This document shows positions 13,104 to 21,275 of a stretch of 34,409 nt of DNA, piece by piece. The position numbers and the translations under genes were made by a program. Origin of the DNA: Rhodospirillales bacterium Ga0074136 (GTDB lineage: Bacteria; Pseudomonadota; Alphaproteobacteria; Acetobacterales; Acetobacteraceae); contig LNEW01000103.1 of the NCBI GenBank assembly GCA_001464375.1, positions 1-34,409 on the forward strand, written 5' to 3'. Numbering within the stretch: position 1 is the stretch's first letter; the number at the start of each line of letters is the position of its first letter. The notes under the pieces are model-generated. The model searched no databases and had not been told where the DNA came from. It saw only the letters and a program-made list of their open reading frames with translations.

Positions 13104-16100
13104 ATGCCCGGAGCGAGCATTGGCCTCCTCGGCGGCTTCGAGGTCCGCCTTGCGGACGGCAGCCGCGCGGCGTTGCCGACGCGGAAGGCCGAGGCACTAC
13201 TGACCGTACTCGCGCTCGCCGGTGGGGCGCCCTGGTCGCGCGAGCGATTGGCCGAGTTGCTCTGGGGCGACCGCGGGGAGACGCAGGCGCGGCACAGCCT
13301 CAGCCAGGCCCTCACCTCGATCCGCGCCGCACTGGGCGGTGAGGACTCGCTGCTCGCGACGCGTGACGGCGTCGCACTCGCGCCCGGCCGCATCGCAGTG
13401 GATGCGCTCGACTTCCAGGCGCTCGCGGTGGCTGGGGATTTCGAGTCGCTGGCCGAGGCGGCCCGGCTATACCGGGGACCGCTGGCCGATGGCCTGGCGC
13501 TGCGCGAGGAAGGCTTCATCGACTGGCTCGCTGCGGAGCGGCGCAGGCTGCACGACATCGCGCTATCCGGGCTCCTGCGGCTCGGGCGTGCCGCGCAGGC
13601 GCGCGGCGATCCGCCGGCGGCACGCGCCGCCCTGGAGCGGGCGGTGGCGATGGAGCCGCTGTCGGAGGAGGCCCATCGCGATTTGATCCGCATGCACCTG
13701 GACGAGGGACGCCCCGCAGAGGCGGCGCGCCAGTACGCCGCCTGCGCTGATCTGCTGCTTCGCGAACTGCAGATCGAACCCGGTCCGGAGATCATGGCGC
13801 TCCGGCGCGAAGCGCTGGCGCGGCAGCCGGCGGCGCCCATCGCTGCTGACGCGACGGACGGCGAGCGGAAGCAGGTGACGGCCTTCGCTGCCAGCCTGGC
13901 ACCAGGGCTCGGCACGCCTCCTGACCTGGAGGACCTGGAGCCCATGCTTGACGCGGCCGCGCGGCGCGTCGCGGATGCAGTACGGGCCCATGGCGGCCAG
14001 GTGCTCCGGTGCTCGGCCGAAGGCGTCCTGGCAGCCTTCGGCGCTCCGGTAGCGCTCGAGGACCATGCGGTGCGCGCCTGCCGCGCGGCGCTCGCCGCCC
14101 TCACGTCGACGCAGGACGGCGATCGGGTCGTCGGCTTGGGCATAGGGCTCGATTCCGCCGAGGTCCTCCTGCGCAGCGGCGCGCTCTCCGGCCCAGCCCT
14201 GCAGCGCGCCGCACGGCTTGCCGCCTCGGCCGTGCCGGGCACGGCAGTGGTTTCCGAGGCCAGCATGGCGCTCACGCGCGGGAAGATGCGCTTCGCGGAG
14301 ACCGAACACCTTCAGTCGGATTCCGCGCCGCCCGGCCCGCCGCTTTTCCGTCTGGAGGCGGCAGCGAACGCGGAGGGCGCGCCACTGACTGCGGCGGTGG
14401 GTTTTGTCGAGCGGCAGGCCGAGCTGGACGCCCTGGCCACCGCCCTGGCGCCGACGGAGCTGGGCTCAGGCAGGCTCGTCGCCATCGTGGGCGAGGCTGG
14501 CGTGGGCAAGTCGCGCCTCGCGCGCGAGTTCGTGGCCGGGAGGCTGCCGCGGAACTGGCGCGCAATCGCCTACGCCGCGGATACCCAGTTCTCTGACGTG
14601 GCGTACGCTGCGGTTGCGGGCCTGATGCGCGCCTATTTCGGCATCGACCACGGGGGCGACGCCAAGATCGTGCGGGAGCGCGTCGTCGGCGCGGTACAGG
14701 CGCTGGCGCTCGCGCCCGCAGTGACGGAGGCGCTGCTCGCGCTTCTTGGCGGTAGCGCCGCGACCGCGGAGGCGGACCCGACCTGGGCCGTCCTTGAGCC
14801 GGCGCAGCGGCGCCGACGGCTGATCGAGGCGGTAAAGGCGCTGCTGCACCGCGAGGCGGCGGACCAACCCCTGCTCGTGGTGCTCGAGGACCTGCACTGG
14901 CTCGACGCCGCCAGCCGCGAGGTCCTGGAGAGCCTGATCGAATCCCTGCCGGCGTCGCGCCTCGCGCTGCTGGTGAACTACCGTCCCGAATTCGTGCATG
15001 CCTGGGCGAGCCTCGGTCACTACCGCCAGATCCGCCTGGAGCCGCTCACCGCGGAGGGCGCGGGCGCGCTGCTCGACCGCGCGCTGGGCACGGATGCAAC
15101 TCTCGATCCCCTGAAGCACCGCCTGATGGCGCGCGCTGGCGGCAACCCGTTCTTCCTCGAGGAGTGCATGCGCGCTGCCGAGGCGACAGGGCTGCTGCGC
15201 GGCGAACCGGGCGCGTACAGCCTCGAAGGCGACCCCGATCGCCTGGCGCTGCCGGCGACGGTGCAGGCCGTCATCGCCGCCCGCCTCGACCGGCTCGCGC
15301 CCGATGACAAGCGCTTGCTTCAGGTGGCGGCGGTCGTCGGCGCCGAGGCGCCCGGGCGTCTGCTGCGTGCCGTCAGCGACATGCCGGACGAGACCTTCGG
15401 ACGTGCCGTGGCGCGGCTCCACACGGGGGAATTCTTGCTGCCCCTGCGCGTCGTCCCGGAGCCGGTCCACCGCTTCAAGCACGCGCTGACGCATGAAGTG
15501 GTCTATGGCTCGCTGCTGCGGCAGGACCGGCGGGAGCTGCACCTCCGCGTGCTGCGCGCGCTCGAGGGGAGCCAAGATATAGAGGCGCGGCAGCGCATGA
15601 CGGAGGCGCCGGTCGAGATGCTGGCCTTCCACGCCGCGCGGGCGGAGGATTGGGAGGCAGCGGCGGACTATGGTCGCAGGGCCGGGCTGCGGGCTGCTGC
15701 GCGCTCGGCGAACCGGGAGGCGATCGGCCACTACGGCCGGGCGCTCGATGCGCTCCGCCGGTTGCCGGGGGGATCGGATCGCGCCGCGGCGGAAGTCGAC
15801 CTGCACATCGAGATCCGCAACGCGCTCTTCGTGGTCGGTGAGCACGAGGCGATCCCGGCGCATCTGCGGGAGGCCGCACGGATCGCCGAGGCGTCGGGCG
15901 ACACGCCGCGCCGGGTGCGCGCCGGATTGCTGCTCTCCGGCTGGTACTGGCAGAGCGGCCAGCACGGCCTCGCTGCCGAGGCTACCGATAACGCGATGGC
16001 GATCGCCTCTGCCGGCGGGGACGACCTTACCGCGGCGCTGGGCCTCTACCGCCGTGGTACCGTCCTACAGGCCGTCGGCGCCTATAGGGCCGCGGTGGGG

Positions 16101-16814
16101 GCCCTCCGCGAGGCGATCTCGCTTCTCGAGCGGCGGGGCGCCCAGGACGCGTTTGCCTTCGGCGGATATCCCTTCGTCTTTTGTCACTCCTTCCTCGCCT
16201 GGTCGCTCGCCGAGCTCGGCGAGGACGCGGCGGCTCGGCATGAGGGCGCGCGCGGTTGGGAGGCGGCGGCCCGGCTGGGCAACAGTTACTCCCAGGCGGT
16301 GATGAGCTTCGGACACGGCCACGCCCTGATCCGCGCCGGCGCGCTCGCGGAAGCCGAGACGGTGCTGGAGCGTGGCCTCGAGCTCTACCGTGTCGCCGAA
16401 GTTCCTTCGACCTATCCCTGGATTGCCGCCGGCCTCGGATATGTGCGGGTGTTTCGAGGCGATGCGGAGCGGGGGCTCGCATTGCTCCGCCATGCCGTCG
16501 AGCCCGAGATCCGGCGGCGTGGGCCGATGTACGCGCACACTTACCTCCGGCTCGCAGAGGCGCTGCACCACCTGGGACGCACGGGGGAGGCGCTGGCGAT
16601 GGCACGCGCTGGCCGCGAGGCTGCGAAGTCGCAGGAGGAGCGCGGGCACTTGGCCTGGGCTGAGCGCGTGCTGGGCGACATACTGTCGGGCGAGGTGCCG
16701 CGCGAGGCTGGCTCACATTACCGGCAGGCGGCCGACATTGCCAGGGCGCTCGGCATGCGGCCGGAGGAGGAACTCGCAGGCGATGGCCTCGCCGGGATTA
16801 GTCGGACGAGATGA
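13104..16814 (+). CDS. SARP-type regulator fused to degenerate cyclase-like, AAA ATPase and TPR domains
   Basis: This is a 1236-residue multi-domain regulator. Residues ~5-95 form a winged-helix DNA-binding domain (IGLLGGFEVRLADG, then RHSLSQALTSIRAAL), and ~98-240 form a bacterial transcriptional activator domain of helical repeats (RLYRGPLADGL, ELQIEPGPE). Residues ~254-420 resemble a class III adenylyl/guanylyl cyclase (GERKQVTAFAASLAP, SAEGVLAAFGAPVALEDHAV) but lack the metal-binding aspartates. Residues ~433-800 are an AAA/STAND ATPase with Walker A GEAGVGKS (463-470) and Walker B LLVVLEDLHWLD (590-601). The rest is TPR-like helical repeats. The start at 13104 has GGAGGGACG upstream; an ATG at 13065 is the alternative. 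Such proteins switch transcription in response to ligand and ATP. It is divergent from the methyltransferase-cupin pair. Confidence 0.87.
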   Translation: MPGASIGLLGGFEVRLADGSRAALPTRKAEALLTVLALAGGAPWSRERLAELLWGDRGETQARHSLSQALTSIRAALGGEDSLLATRDGVALAPGRIAVDALDFQALAVAGDFESLAEAARLYRGPLADGLALREEGFIDWLAAERRRLHDIALSGLLRLGRAAQARGDPPAARAALERAVAMEPLSEEAHRDLIRMHLDEGRPAEAARQYAACADLLLRELQIEPGPEIMALRREALARQPAAPIAADATDGERKQVTAFAASLAPGLGTPPDLEDLEPMLDAAARRVADAVRAHGGQVLRCSAEGVLAAFGAPVALEDHAVRACRAALAALTSTQDGDRVVGLGIGLDSAEVLLRSGALSGPALQRAARLAASAVPGTAVVSEASMALTRGKMRFAETEHLQSDSAPPGPPLFRLEAAANAEGAPLTAAVGFVERQAELDALATALAPTELGSGRLVAIVGEAGVGKSRLAREFVAGRLPRNWRAIAYAADTQFSDVAYAAVAGLMRAYFGIDHGGDAKIVRERVVGAVQALALAPAVTEALLALLGGSAATAEADPTWAVLEPAQRRRRLIEAVKALLHREAADQPLLVVLEDLHWLDAASREVLESLIESLPASRLALLVNYRPEFVHAWASLGHYRQIRLEPLTAEGAGALLDRALGTDATLDPLKHRLMARAGGNPFFLEECMRAAEATGLLRGEPGAYSLEGDPDRLALPATVQAVIAARLDRLAPDDKRLLQVAAVVGAEAPGRLLRAVSDMPDETFGRAVARLHTGEFLLPLRVVPEPVHRFKHALTHEVVYGSLLRQDRRELHLRVLRALEGSQDIEARQRMTEAPVEMLAFHAARAEDWEAAADYGRRAGLRAAARSANREAIGHYGRALDALRRLPGGSDRAAAEVDLHIEIRNALFVVGEHEAIPAHLREAARIAEASGDTPRRVRAGLLLSGWYWQSGQHGLAAEATDNAMAIASAGGDDLTAALGLYRRGTVLQAVGAYRAAVGALREAISLLERRGAQDAFAFGGYPFVFCHSFLAWSLAELGEDAAARHEGARGWEAAARLGNSYSQAVMSFGHGHALIRAGALAEAETVLERGLELYRVAEVPSTYPWIAAGLGYVRVFRGDAERGLALLRHAVEPEIRRRGPMYAHTYLRLAEALHHLGRTGEALAMARAGREAAKSQEERGHLAWAERVLGDILSGEVPREAGSHYRQAADIARALGMRPEEELAGDGLAGISRTR

Positions 16815-16994
16815 CGCCTGGAGCATGCATCCGCCTGCCCACCCACCGGCATATCCATTGGTGTTGAGACGCCGGCGGGTTGCTGGTGGCGGCGGTCCGA
16901 ACCCGGGAGCATTCCCTCCGCCATCATATTCAAGCGCGACCCGGTTCGAGAGCGCCCGCTCCATGGCCTCCTCAGGGATCGGGCCCGCGGGTCA

Positions 16995-17972
16995 TCATGG
17001 AGGGTCGCTCAGACAGATCACCGCGCTGCCTCGTTTGCGGCCGCTGTCCACCTCGCGGTGCGCCTTCACGATGTCATCGAGCCGATAGCGAGCCCCGATC
17101 ACCGGCCGGAGCACACCCGCCGCCAGCATCCCGGCGACACGGGCGAGTTCGTCGGGGTCGTTGGCCGCGAAGCCGCAGAGCACGCGCGGTCCCCGCCCCC
17201 ACGACGTCCATGCCATCTGAAGCATCTCCCTGGGGCCGAAGGAGAGGAAGACATGGCGCCCGCGCGGCGCCAGCAGCGGCCGCCATTCCGCGAAGCGCGT
17301 CCCATCGGTCGTATCGAGGAGAACGTCGTAGGCACCGGCCACCGCGCCACCCGGACCCGCCTGCCGGTCGAGCACCGCATCGGCCCCGAGGCTGTGCACC
17401 AGATCGGCGTTCGCGGCGCTGCACAGCCCCGTCACATGCGCGCCGAGGTGCTTCGCAACCTGCACCGCGAAGACCCCGACGCCACCCGCTGCGCCAAGCA
17501 CCAGCACCCGCTCCCCCGGCACCAGCCGCGCCACGTCACGCAGGAAAGCCAGCGCGGAGAGCGCGCCGAAGGGTACGGCGGCGGCCTCGGCATGGGTCAG
17601 GCTGGGCGGGGTTGGAACGATTGCCGCCGTCTCGCGGATCGTCAGGTATTCGGCATTGGCGCCGCGCAGCGTGATGCCGAACACGGCCTGGCCCGGGCGG
17701 AAGCGCGTGACGTCGGCGCCCACCGCCTCGACCTCTCCCGCGAATTCCATGCCCGGAATGGGCTGCCTGGGGCCGAGCAGTCCAAAGGCGATCCGGACCG
17801 GCAGCCGGAAGATCGCCGCCGCGCGCATGCCGCGTATCCGGGCATCGCCGGAGGTGACGGTGCTGGCATGGACGCGCACGCGGACGTCCCGCCGGCCAAC
17901 GGATGGCAGCGGGACCTCCTCGATCGACAGCACTTCGGGCGGTCCGTAGCGGCGGTGGATGGCGGCCTTCAT
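16995..17972 (-). CDS. zinc-free MDR oxidoreductase (quinone oxidoreductase-like)
   Basis: This 325-residue NAD(P)H-dependent medium-chain reductase has an N-terminal GroES-like half (MKAAIHRRYGPPEVL, HASTVTSGDARIRG, IPGMEFAGEVEAVG) and a Rossmann half with nucleotide loop GAAGGVGVFAVQVAK (residues 160-174). The catalytic-zinc cysteine/histidine set is absent, which points to quinone/enone reductases rather than alcohol dehydrogenases. The ATG at 17972 is preferred because GGGAG is six bases upstream; the adjacent ATG at 17975 is too close to it. The gene is divergent from a LysR gene with a 16-bp dyad between, so it is the probable target of that regulator. The substrate is unknown. Confidence 0.85.
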   Translation of the reverse strand: MKAAIHRRYGPPEVLSIEEVPLPSVGRRDVRVRVHASTVTSGDARIRGMRAAAIFRLPVRIAFGLLGPRQPIPGMEFAGEVEAVGADVTRFRPGQAVFGITLRGANAEYLTIRETAAIVPTPPSLTHAEAAAVPFGALSALAFLRDVARLVPGERVLVLGAAGGVGVFAVQVAKHLGAHVTGLCSAANADLVHSLGADAVLDRQAGPGGAVAGAYDVLLDTTDGTRFAEWRPLLAPRGRHVFLSFGPREMLQMAWTSWGRGPRVLCGFAANDPDELARVAGMLAAGVLRPVIGARYRLDDIVKAHREVDSGRKRGSAVICLSDPP

Positions 17973-18033
17973 CATGGTCTCCCGGTCTGCGGGAGCGGCC
18001 TTACCTGTGCGTCGGTGCCGGGAGAATTGCCAA

Positions 18034-18049
18034 GGATCGCAGGTGATCC
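18034..18049. promoter_or_regulatory. dyad in the MDR / LysR intergenic region
   Basis: GGATC-N6-GATCC, perfect 5-bp arms, sits 13 bases before the LysR start and 62 bases before the MDR start. LysR proteins usually bind short dyads in exactly this place; the classic T-N11-A core is only approximate here. Confidence 0.35.
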
Positions 18050-18061
18050 ATACAGTTCTGC

Positions 18062-18958
18062 ATGAATAGGCCGCTGCCATCCTTCGACTGGACCCTGGCG
18101 CGCGCCTTCCTCGCCACCGCGGAGGCCGGCTCGCTCTCCGCCGCCGCGCGCGCGCTGGCGCAGACGCAGCCCACGCTCGGCCGCCAGGTCGCGGCCCTCG
18201 AGCGCGCGCTTGGCATCGCGCTGTTCGAACGCGTCGGCCGCGGCCTTGTGCTGACGCCCACGGGGCGCGAGGTGCTGGAGCATGTCCGCGCCATGGGCGA
18301 GGCCGCGGGGCGGGCTTCCCTCATTGCCTCCGGGCGTTCACAGGCCATCGAAGGGCCGATCCGCATCACCGCGAGCGAGGTCTATGCCGCGCACCTGCTG
18401 CCGCCGATCATCGGCATGCTGCGCGCCGCGCATCCCGGCATCACGGTCGAGATCGTCGCCGACAACCGCCCGACCAACCTGCTGCGGCGCGAGGCCGACA
18501 TCGCCGTCCGCAATTTCGAATCGCGCGACGCCGACCTCATCGTCCGCAAGGTCGCGGACGACAGGGCGCGGCCCTATGCCACGCCGGACTTCCGGCACCG
18601 CCTGGGCAGCCCGTGCCGATGGGCGGACCTGGCCGAGGCCGATTTCGTGGGCTTCGACAGGACCGAGTTGCTGATCGAGGGGCTGCGCGCCTTCGGCCTC
18701 CATCTCACGCCACGAAACTTCCCGGTCAGCGCCGACAGCCACCTCGTGCATTGGGCGTTCGTGCGGCAGGGTTTCGGCATCGGCTTGATCACCGAGGCCG
18801 TGGGTGATGCGGACCCCGCCGTCCTGCGCGTGCTGCCGCAGGAGGCGCCGGTCACCTTCCCGATCTGGCTCGCCACGCATCGGGAACTGCACACCAGCCT
18901 GCGTGTACGGCTGGTGTTCGATCTCCTCGCCGATGCGCTCTCGTCGACGCAGCGTTGA
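18062..18958 (+). CDS. LysR-family transcriptional regulator (MDR-linked)
   Basis: This 298-residue regulator has the standard LysR layout: winged HTH at about residues 8-66 (FLATAEAGSLSAAARALAQT, QPTLGRQVAALERALGIALF, then LTPTGREVLEH) and a two-lobed periplasmic-binding-like effector domain from about residue 95 (GPIRITASEVYAAHLLPPII, DIAVRN, FVRQGFGIGLI). It probably regulates the divergent MDR oxidoreductase gene from the shared 89-base intergenic region and its own transcription. The inducer cannot be deduced. The start ATG at 18062 fits the family N-terminus. Confidence 0.9.
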   Translation: MNRPLPSFDWTLARAFLATAEAGSLSAAARALAQTQPTLGRQVAALERALGIALFERVGRGLVLTPTGREVLEHVRAMGEAAGRASLIASGRSQAIEGPIRITASEVYAAHLLPPIIGMLRAAHPGITVEIVADNRPTNLLRREADIAVRNFESRDADLIVRKVADDRARPYATPDFRHRLGSPCRWADLAEADFVGFDRTELLIEGLRAFGLHLTPRNFPVSADSHLVHWAFVRQGFGIGLITEAVGDADPAVLRVLPQEAPVTFPIWLATHRELHTSLRVRLVFDLLADALSSTQR

Positions 18959-19025
18959 TCAGGCAGCACGAAGACCGCTCGGAACCCGCCGTCGCGCCCC
19001 GTCATGTGCGCTCGGGCTCATCCGA

Positions 19026-19979
19026 CTATCCTCCTGGCGACAGGTGGCGCAGTCCATCCTGGACCAGGACGCGCTGAGCGATGATGCGTGCATCGAGATC
19101 GGCAGGACCGCCGGCGAACGGCATCTGCCCCGCCGCGCGCACGCGGCTGGCGAATGCCTCGTCCGCCACGATCGCGCGTGTCGCTTCTTCCAGCGCCCGG
19201 CGCACCGTCGCGGGCTGCCGGGCATCGGCGAAGACGCCGACGAAACCCTCGAACTCGTATTTCGGGAAACCCTGCTCGGCGGCAGTCGCGAGGTCTGGAG
19301 CGGCAGCGGAGCGAGTCGCGTTCGTCACGGCCAGCAGCTTCAGTCGGCCTCCTCGTGCCTGCGGCAAGGCGGTGGCCAGCGGCATGACGGCTAGCTGGAT
19401 CCGCCCCTCGGACAGGTCGTTCAGCATGTCGGGAACGGCGCGGTACTGCACGCGGGTCAGAACGACGCGCTGTTCCGCTGCGAAGGCCGCGAAGGCGATG
19501 GCGATGCCGCCCGGCGAGGATGCCCAGGCCAGCGTGCCGGCTCCCGCGCGAGCCAGCCTCACCGCATCCGCCAGGTTGGCGGCCTGCAAAGAAGGGCTGG
19601 CAACCACGGCGATGTGGTCGATGGCGAGGGTCGAAACAGGCGCGAACTGCTCCGTGCGGTATGGCAGGTTCGGGATGGTGGACGGATTCACCGTGAAGGG
19701 CCCAGCAAAGGACAGAAACAGCTTGTGATCGTCCTGGTGGCCCAGGAAGGCCATGGCCGCGATCACGCCGTCCCCGCCTGGGCGATTTTCCGCCGTGACG
19801 GGCTGCCCCCAGCGGCGCGACAAGCCGTCGGCAAAGAGCCGAAGCGTCGCTTCCCCGCCAACGCCGGCAGGGACAGGCGTGATCAGCCGGACCGGGCGGA
19901 CCGGGAAGGACTCGGCCCAGGCCCTTGCCGGCACGCCGAGCGCAAGCAGCCCCGGCAGGGTGCGGCGGGAAAGCTTCAT
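19026..19979 (-). CDS. Bug/TctC-type periplasmic solute-binding protein
   Basis: This 317-residue periplasmic receptor of the tripartite tricarboxylate transporter family begins with a signal peptide (MKLSRRTLPGLLALGVPARA, cleaved near WAES) and continues with the family block FPVRPVRLITPVPAGVGGEA, RWGQPVTAENRPGGDGVIAA and NPSTIPNLPYRTEQFAPVS. Bug proteins bind small carboxylates or nicotinate-like ligands. No membrane TctA/TctB subunits are nearby, so it is an orphan of the kind that is highly expanded in Roseomonas and Bordetella relatives and may work in sensing or share a membrane pair. The start at 19979 places the signal peptide correctly; the longer frame from 20135 overlaps the divergent LysR gene. 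Confidence 0.87.
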   Translation of the reverse strand: MKLSRRTLPGLLALGVPARAWAESFPVRPVRLITPVPAGVGGEATLRLFADGLSRRWGQPVTAENRPGGDGVIAAMAFLGHQDDHKLFLSFAGPFTVNPSTIPNLPYRTEQFAPVSTLAIDHIAVVASPSLQAANLADAVRLARAGAGTLAWASSPGGIAIAFAAFAAEQRVVLTRVQYRAVPDMLNDLSEGRIQLAVMPLATALPQARGGRLKLLAVTNATRSAAAPDLATAAEQGFPKYEFEGFVGVFADARQPATVRRALEEATRAIVADEAFASRVRAAGQMPFAGGPADLDARIIAQRVLVQDGLRHLSPGG

Positions 19980-20037
19980 CGCAAAAGGCTCCGGTCGGGG
20001 TTCGGCGCCCAGGATAGACATGCGCCACTGGCCCTGG

Positions 20038-20077
20038 CGTTCTTGCTTTTGAACGCTTCGTTCTGCGAAATCGAACG
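20038..20077. promoter_or_regulatory. tandem dyads before the second LysR gene
   Basis: Two inverted repeats follow one another: CGTTCTTGCTTTTGAACG (20038-20055) and CGTTCTGCGAAATCGAACG (20059-20077), each with CGTTC/GAACG arms and 8- or 9-base spacers. The second ends directly before the LysR ATG. They sit between the divergent Bug and LysR genes and are typical of a LysR regulatory plus activation site. Confidence 0.55.
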
Positions 20078-21028
20078 ATGATGATCCGTGATACCCTTCT
20101 CGGCGACCTCGCGCTGCTCGATCGCGTCGTGACAACCGGAGGGATCAGCGCTGCGGCAGCGGCGCTGGGCACGGCCAAGTCCTCGGTCAGTGCGCGGATC
20201 GGGGCGCTTGAGACCCAGGTAGGCCTGCGCCTTCTGGTCCGTTCGAGCCGCGGCACCCGGCCAACGCCGGCGGGTGAGCGCCTGCTCGAAGCCGGTCGCC
20301 GTCTCCGCGCCGAGGCAGAAGCCGCCTTCGCCGCCGCGCGGGGCGATGAGGGCGCCTTGGCCGGGACGCTGCGCATTTCCTGCCCCGTCGGCATGGCGGA
20401 TGCGGTGCTGGTGCCGCTGCTTGCGTCCTTCCTGGCCGAGCATCCCGCCCTCCGGCTCGACGTCGCGGCCACCGATCGCATCGTCGATCCGCGGCAGGAG
20501 GGAATTGACGTCGCCTTCCGCTTCGGCTGGTTGCGAGGCGCTGAACTGGGCCTGGTGGCGCGCCGGATCGGAACCTTCGAGGGCGTGCTGTGCGCCGCCC
20601 CCGCCTACCTCGCTGCCGCGGGCGGTACGCCGCGCAACATCGAGGATCTCAGCCGCCACGCCTGGATCGGCTATGCCGGGTTCGGCGGCGATCGCCAGAC
20701 GCTTCTGCTGACCGACGAGGGCGGCAGGCGGCATCAGGCCGTGCTGACCTGCCGTGTGCGAACATCGTCGGCCATCCAAGTCCGCGATTGGGTCCTTGCG
20801 GGCCTCGGCGTGACAAGGCTTCCGCTGATGCTGATCGAACCGCAACTCGCAGCCGGCCAGCTTGTCCGTGTGCTGTCGCAATGCCGCTTTGACGGACCAT
20901 CGCTCTATGCGGTTTACCCGCGCGATAGGCTGCGCCCAGCGAGGGTGCAGGCGCTCCTGGGGCATCTCCAGTCCCGACGCGGTCCGCATGAGGCGCAAAC
21001 CCGTTCGCCAAGTGCCCGCAGCGGGTGA
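20078..21028 (+). CDS. LysR-family transcriptional regulator (Bug-linked)
   Basis: This is a 316-residue LysR protein. The HTH is at about residues 8-67 (LLDRVVTTGGISAAAAALGT, AKSSVSARIGALETQVGLRL, then RPTPAGERLLEAG). The effector domain begins near residue 94 (GTLRISCPVGMADAVLVPLL, IDVAFRFGWL, WVLAGLGVTRLPLML) and belongs to the AphB/CrgA-like subgroup. It is divergent from the solute-binding-protein gene with a 98-base intergenic region holding tandem dyads, so it likely controls that gene and itself. The C-terminal 20 residues (Arg/Ser-rich) go beyond the usual fold. Start MMIRD: the second ATG at 20081 is equally possible. Confidence 0.9.
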   Translation: MMIRDTLLGDLALLDRVVTTGGISAAAAALGTAKSSVSARIGALETQVGLRLLVRSSRGTRPTPAGERLLEAGRRLRAEAEAAFAAARGDEGALAGTLRISCPVGMADAVLVPLLASFLAEHPALRLDVAATDRIVDPRQEGIDVAFRFGWLRGAELGLVARRIGTFEGVLCAAPAYLAAAGGTPRNIEDLSRHAWIGYAGFGGDRQTLLLTDEGGRRHQAVLTCRVRTSSAIQVRDWVLAGLGVTRLPLMLIEPQLAAGQLVRVLSQCRFDGPSLYAVYPRDRLRPARVQALLGHLQSRRGPHEAQTRSPSARSG

Positions 21029-21057
21029 GGGCTCTCGCCACCGCACGTCTCCACGCA

Positions 21058-21094
21058 GGAGAAGGTTGGAACCTGGTTCCCCACCGCTGCTCCA
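21058..21094. repeat. left copy of a short sequence flanking the copper cluster
   Basis: GGAGAA, TGGAACC and CCCACCGCTGCTCCA occur here in order and again at 33822-33853, in the same orientation, with a few bases of extra spacing in this copy. The last 15 bases are identical. The two copies bracket the copper-resistance cluster. The nature of the repeat is unknown. Confidence 0.45.
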
Positions 21095-21105
21095 GTCGGT
21101 CTTCT

Positions 21106-21133
21106 CGATGTCACCGTGAGCGCGGTGACATCG
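21106..21133. terminator. 11-bp perfect hairpin between convergent genes
   Basis: CGATGTCACCG (21106-21116) and CGGTGACATCG (21123-21133) form a perfect 11-bp stem with a 6-base loop. It lies between the convergent LysR gene and P-type ATPase gene, so a bidirectional terminator is plausible, though no T-run flanks it. A protein-binding dyad is the alternative. Confidence 0.5.
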
Positions 21134-21275
21134 CGCCGGTGCCGCTGGTGTCGTCGACGCGGTTCATCGAGCGCGAGGCAGCCGCTTGGTCAACCAGCAC
21201 GGTGCGGGTGCGGCGTGGAACATCTCCGCGGCGCCTTGAGAGTGATTGGAGAACCATCACTGCGCTCCGGCAGGC

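Noticed and set aside
14466..15965. 499-codon minus-strand frame inside the SARP/AAA gene
   Set aside because: Antisense shadow of the ATPase region, no recognisable motif.
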